In this document: positions 61,988-64,000 of the stretch, piece after piece
How the letters are laid out: each line of letters starts with the position of its first letter
Position numbering within the stretch: the first letter of the stretch is position 1
Source of the DNA: Sarcina sp034439435
GTDB taxonomy: Bacteria; Bacillota; Clostridia; Clostridiales; Clostridiaceae
Direction of reading: 5' to 3'
Assembly: GCF_034439435.1 (NCBI RefSeq)
Contig: NZ_JAPCKJ010000004.1
Location: 1-64,000 of the forward strand
Length of the DNA stretch: 64,000 nt
Made by a program: the position numbers and the translations under genes
The notes under the pieces: generated by a model
The model's input: only the letters and a program-made list of their open reading frames with translations
Databases searched by the model: none
What the model was told of the DNA's origin: nothing

Positions 61988-64000
61988 CTATCTTAAAGTT
62001 CTTATTGTTTTAGATTCTTTAGTAGATAATTCTCCATTAGAATATTTAGCAGCTATTTTGAAGTTATAAATAGTATGTCTATTTAATTTTGATATCACAA
62101 ACTCTGTAGCATCAGCTGGAAGTTCTTTTATTTTCTTTCCATCTTTATAGATTACATATCCTTCTAACCCTTCAGTTGTTATTGGAGCTGTCCATGTTAA
62201 CTTAACATCCTTCTTGTTTATTTCTGGAATATCAAAATTTTGAACAGGATTCACTATTATTTCTCCAGAAGCTTTTTCATTAACTTTAACTTCTTTATTA
62301 ACAAGTTCTAATTCATGAGTACTTCCATCACCAATTCCAATCAAGGCAGTTGTTACTCCTAATATCTCTGCTTCTGAAGAAGCCTTTGAAGTTAAATTAA
62401 CCTTAACTAATTCTGAGGTTTTTCCTATTTCATTTCCTAAAGAAGCAACTAATATTCTAACCTTACCAGGCTCAATTTCTTTACTATCAACAAATAAATT
62501 ATCCCTAGCTGAAGTTACTTCATTTAAAGTAAATATTTCTGGATTATATTCAAATATATATTCTGCTGAATATGCATCCTTATCCTCTGCTAAGTCTTCT
62601 ACTCCTAAAGTAACATCGAAGTTAGTTCCTATCTGAACTTCACTCACCACTCCTAAGCTTGAATTACCAACAGTTGTCTTAACCTCTCCAATCTCTATAT
62701 TTATTCCTGTATTATCTATACTTCCTAAAGATGAAACTCTATTATAAACTGTTGAAAGTTCCATAGCATCATTACCTTTAACTTTTATTTCATAGGAACC
62801 GGTACTTACTTCCTCTGGTATGATTCCTTCAAAGGTAACACTCTTATCTTCTCCATAGTTTTTCATAGTTAAAGGAACATCTACTCCATCTATATCTAAT
62901 ATTAATTCTCTACTTCCCATAATACTTACAACTTGATCAAAATTAACCTTAATTCCTATACTGTCACCTACCTTATATTTTAAATCTTCATCTAAGCTTT
63001 CCACAGAAGTAACCTTAGCGGGATTTGCATCCTCATTAGCATTAAATTTTATATAATCTAAATTCATTTCTGTATAAGACATATTGGTTGTTGGAGTCCC
63101 CTCATAGAACAAACCAATATTTCCATTCGGTAATTCTGTTAAACATGAATAAGCGTAATACCCTGGTTTAACAAGTTTTTTATATTTCCACTCTAAATCA
63201 TATTTTGGTTCTCCATTTTCATAAGTTCCATTTTCATTTATCAAACCTATCTTAACAGTTCCATTAACTCTATTAGGATACGTAGCCTCTGGATTAGCAA
63301 ATATTAAGGCATCTTTTCCATCAACCTTCTGACTATAATTCATAACACTTAACTGACAATACGGCTCTTTTAAATTAGTATCCATTTCAACTTCCTCATG
63401 CCAAGTTTCTCCACCATCGAAGCTTGTAGCTATGGCAGTATGAGCACCCCAGTTTCTCATAAATAGTTTTAACTGACCATTTGGCATCTCTACAACCTGA
63501 CTCTCTGTTAACTCATAAGCAGAATTATTTATAGTTTGAGAATCTAGAGGACCTTGTCCATTAATTATTCTTCCATCATTAGGAGACTCTCCTAATTGCC
63601 AAGTAGCTCCATTATCATCACTATAAATTACTGCACTTGATTGTTTTTTATATTGATTCAAATAATAAACTGGGAACACAAGTCTTCCCTTAAGCTCTCC
63701 ATTTTTTATTTGGATACCAGCTCCTGGACCAGTTCCTAAGAAACTCATCCATTCTTCTTTGAATTGGCTTGAAACTAAATTTGGCTCGCTCCAAGTCTGT
63801 CCATCATCATCACTATAAATTAGAGCCAAATATGATGTACCATAAGCTTTCAAAACACATTCTCTAGCAAATGTATTTCCTATTTTTTCTCCATTTTCAT
63901 ATAAATTATTATTAGCATCTACAGTATAATTTGTTGGATTACCATCCTTGTCAACAACAGTTCCTCCTGGTTTCACAAAATATTTATTGTTTGAACTATC
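61988..64000 (-). CDS. second NanJ-like sialidase, 5' part beyond window
   Basis: At least 670 residues, open through the window end, so the N terminus is missing. It starts within the GH33 propeller (SDDDGQTWSE, SDDNGATWQLG, SFDGGETWHEE, catalytic region LTESQVVEMPNGQLKLFMRN), then the unassigned region, a cohesin module and FN3. The last ~210 residues are nearly identical to NanJ, while the catalytic part is clearly diverged. It carries no stop or frameshift. Whether it has CBM32/CBM40 modules cannot be seen. Tandem duplication with nanJ is inferred. Confidence 0.9.
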   Translation of the reverse strand, partial: DSSNNKYFVKPGGTVVDKDGNPTNYTVDANNNLYENGEKIGNTFARECVLKAYGTSYLALIYSDDDGQTWSEPNLVSSQFKEEWMSFLGTGPGAGIQIKNGELKGRLVFPVYYLNQYKKQSSAVIYSDDNGATWQLGESPNDGRIINGQGPLDSQTINNSAYELTESQVVEMPNGQLKLFMRNWGAHTAIATSFDGGETWHEEVEMDTNLKEPYCQLSVMNYSQKVDGKDALIFANPEATYPNRVNGTVKIGLINENGTYENGEPKYDLEWKYKKLVKPGYYAYSCLTELPNGNIGLFYEGTPTTNMSYTEMNLDYIKFNANEDANPAKVTSVESLDEDLKYKVGDSIGIKVNFDQVVSIMGSRELILDIDGVDVPLTMKNYGEDKSVTFEGIIPEEVSTGSYEIKVKGNDAMELSTVYNRVSSLGSIDNTGINIEIGEVKTTVGNSSLGVVSEVQIGTNFDVTLGVEDLAEDKDAYSAEYIFEYNPEIFTLNEVTSARDNLFVDSKEIEPGKVRILVASLGNEIGKTSELVKVNLTSKASSEAEILGVTTALIGIGDGSTHELELVNKEVKVNEKASGEIIVNPVQNFDIPEINKKDVKLTWTAPITTEGLEGYVIYKDGKKIKELPADATEFVISKLNRHTIYNFKIAAKYSNGELSTKESKTIRTLR

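Noticed and set aside
61988..64000. Second sialidase as a pseudogene fragment
   Set aside because: The frame is open to the window edge and retains Asp boxes and the catalytic Glu region; it is cut by the window, not by mutation.

Overview
The window is low-G+C Firmicute DNA and matches Clostridium perfringens in gene content. The strongest marker is a 1173-residue secreted sialidase with the module order CBM32-CBM40-GH33-cohesin-FN3 (NanJ). A GH112 galacto-N-biose phosphorylase, purine-rich ribosome-binding sites and AT-rich spacers agree with this. No transposase, CRISPR array, tRNA or rRNA gene is visible. A near-consensus promoter at the left edge fires outward and may serve an rRNA operon just outside.

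Layout. 0.3-8 kb: an MgtC-like membrane protein, glutaminase divergent from an ammonium transporter, a CLC-type fluoride exporter behind a fluoride riboswitch, an amino-acid permease and a cysteine hydrolase. 8-18.3 kb: an AI-2E-family protein, an EIIA-like protein lacking the usual histidines, the fruR-fruK-fruA operon, a Pit/DUF47 phosphate pair, and a three-gene run of CDP-alcohol transferase, Fe-S protein and TVP38 protein. 18.6-27.8 kb: galacto-N-biose phosphorylase, a YesM/YesN-type two-component system and a binding protein with two permeases, which together look like a mucin-glycan uptake and phosphorolysis locus. 28-35.7 kb: a TM1266-like regulator, an ECF sigma/anti-sigma pair, YjbQ, and ribD-ribE-ribBA-ribH under an FMN riboswitch. 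35.8-52.8 kb: a peptidoglycan amidase, a SpoVD-like PBP, treR/treC/treB, a second ECF sigma/anti-sigma pair, an OpuC-type osmolyte transporter, a second GH13 glucosidase and an azoreductase. 53.1-64 kb: a copper ATPase, a TasA/CalY-like secreted protein, then three tandem secreted paralogs: a stand-alone cohesin-FN3 protein, NanJ, and a second NanJ-like sialidase cut by the window end.

The genes suggest a host-glycan forager. Sialidases uncap mucin, and cohesin modules can tether dockerin-bearing hydrolases. The GH112 locus would take up and phosphorolyse the core disaccharide; trehalose and fructose enter by PTS. The least-expected items are the three-member cohesin array with its minimal cohesin-FN3 protein, a copA leader whose only good Shine-Dalgarno is separated from the start codon by a hairpin, two unannotated 34-codon genes, a roughly 200-bp imperfect palindrome between treC and treB, and a TreR-like operator in front of the distant second glucosidase.
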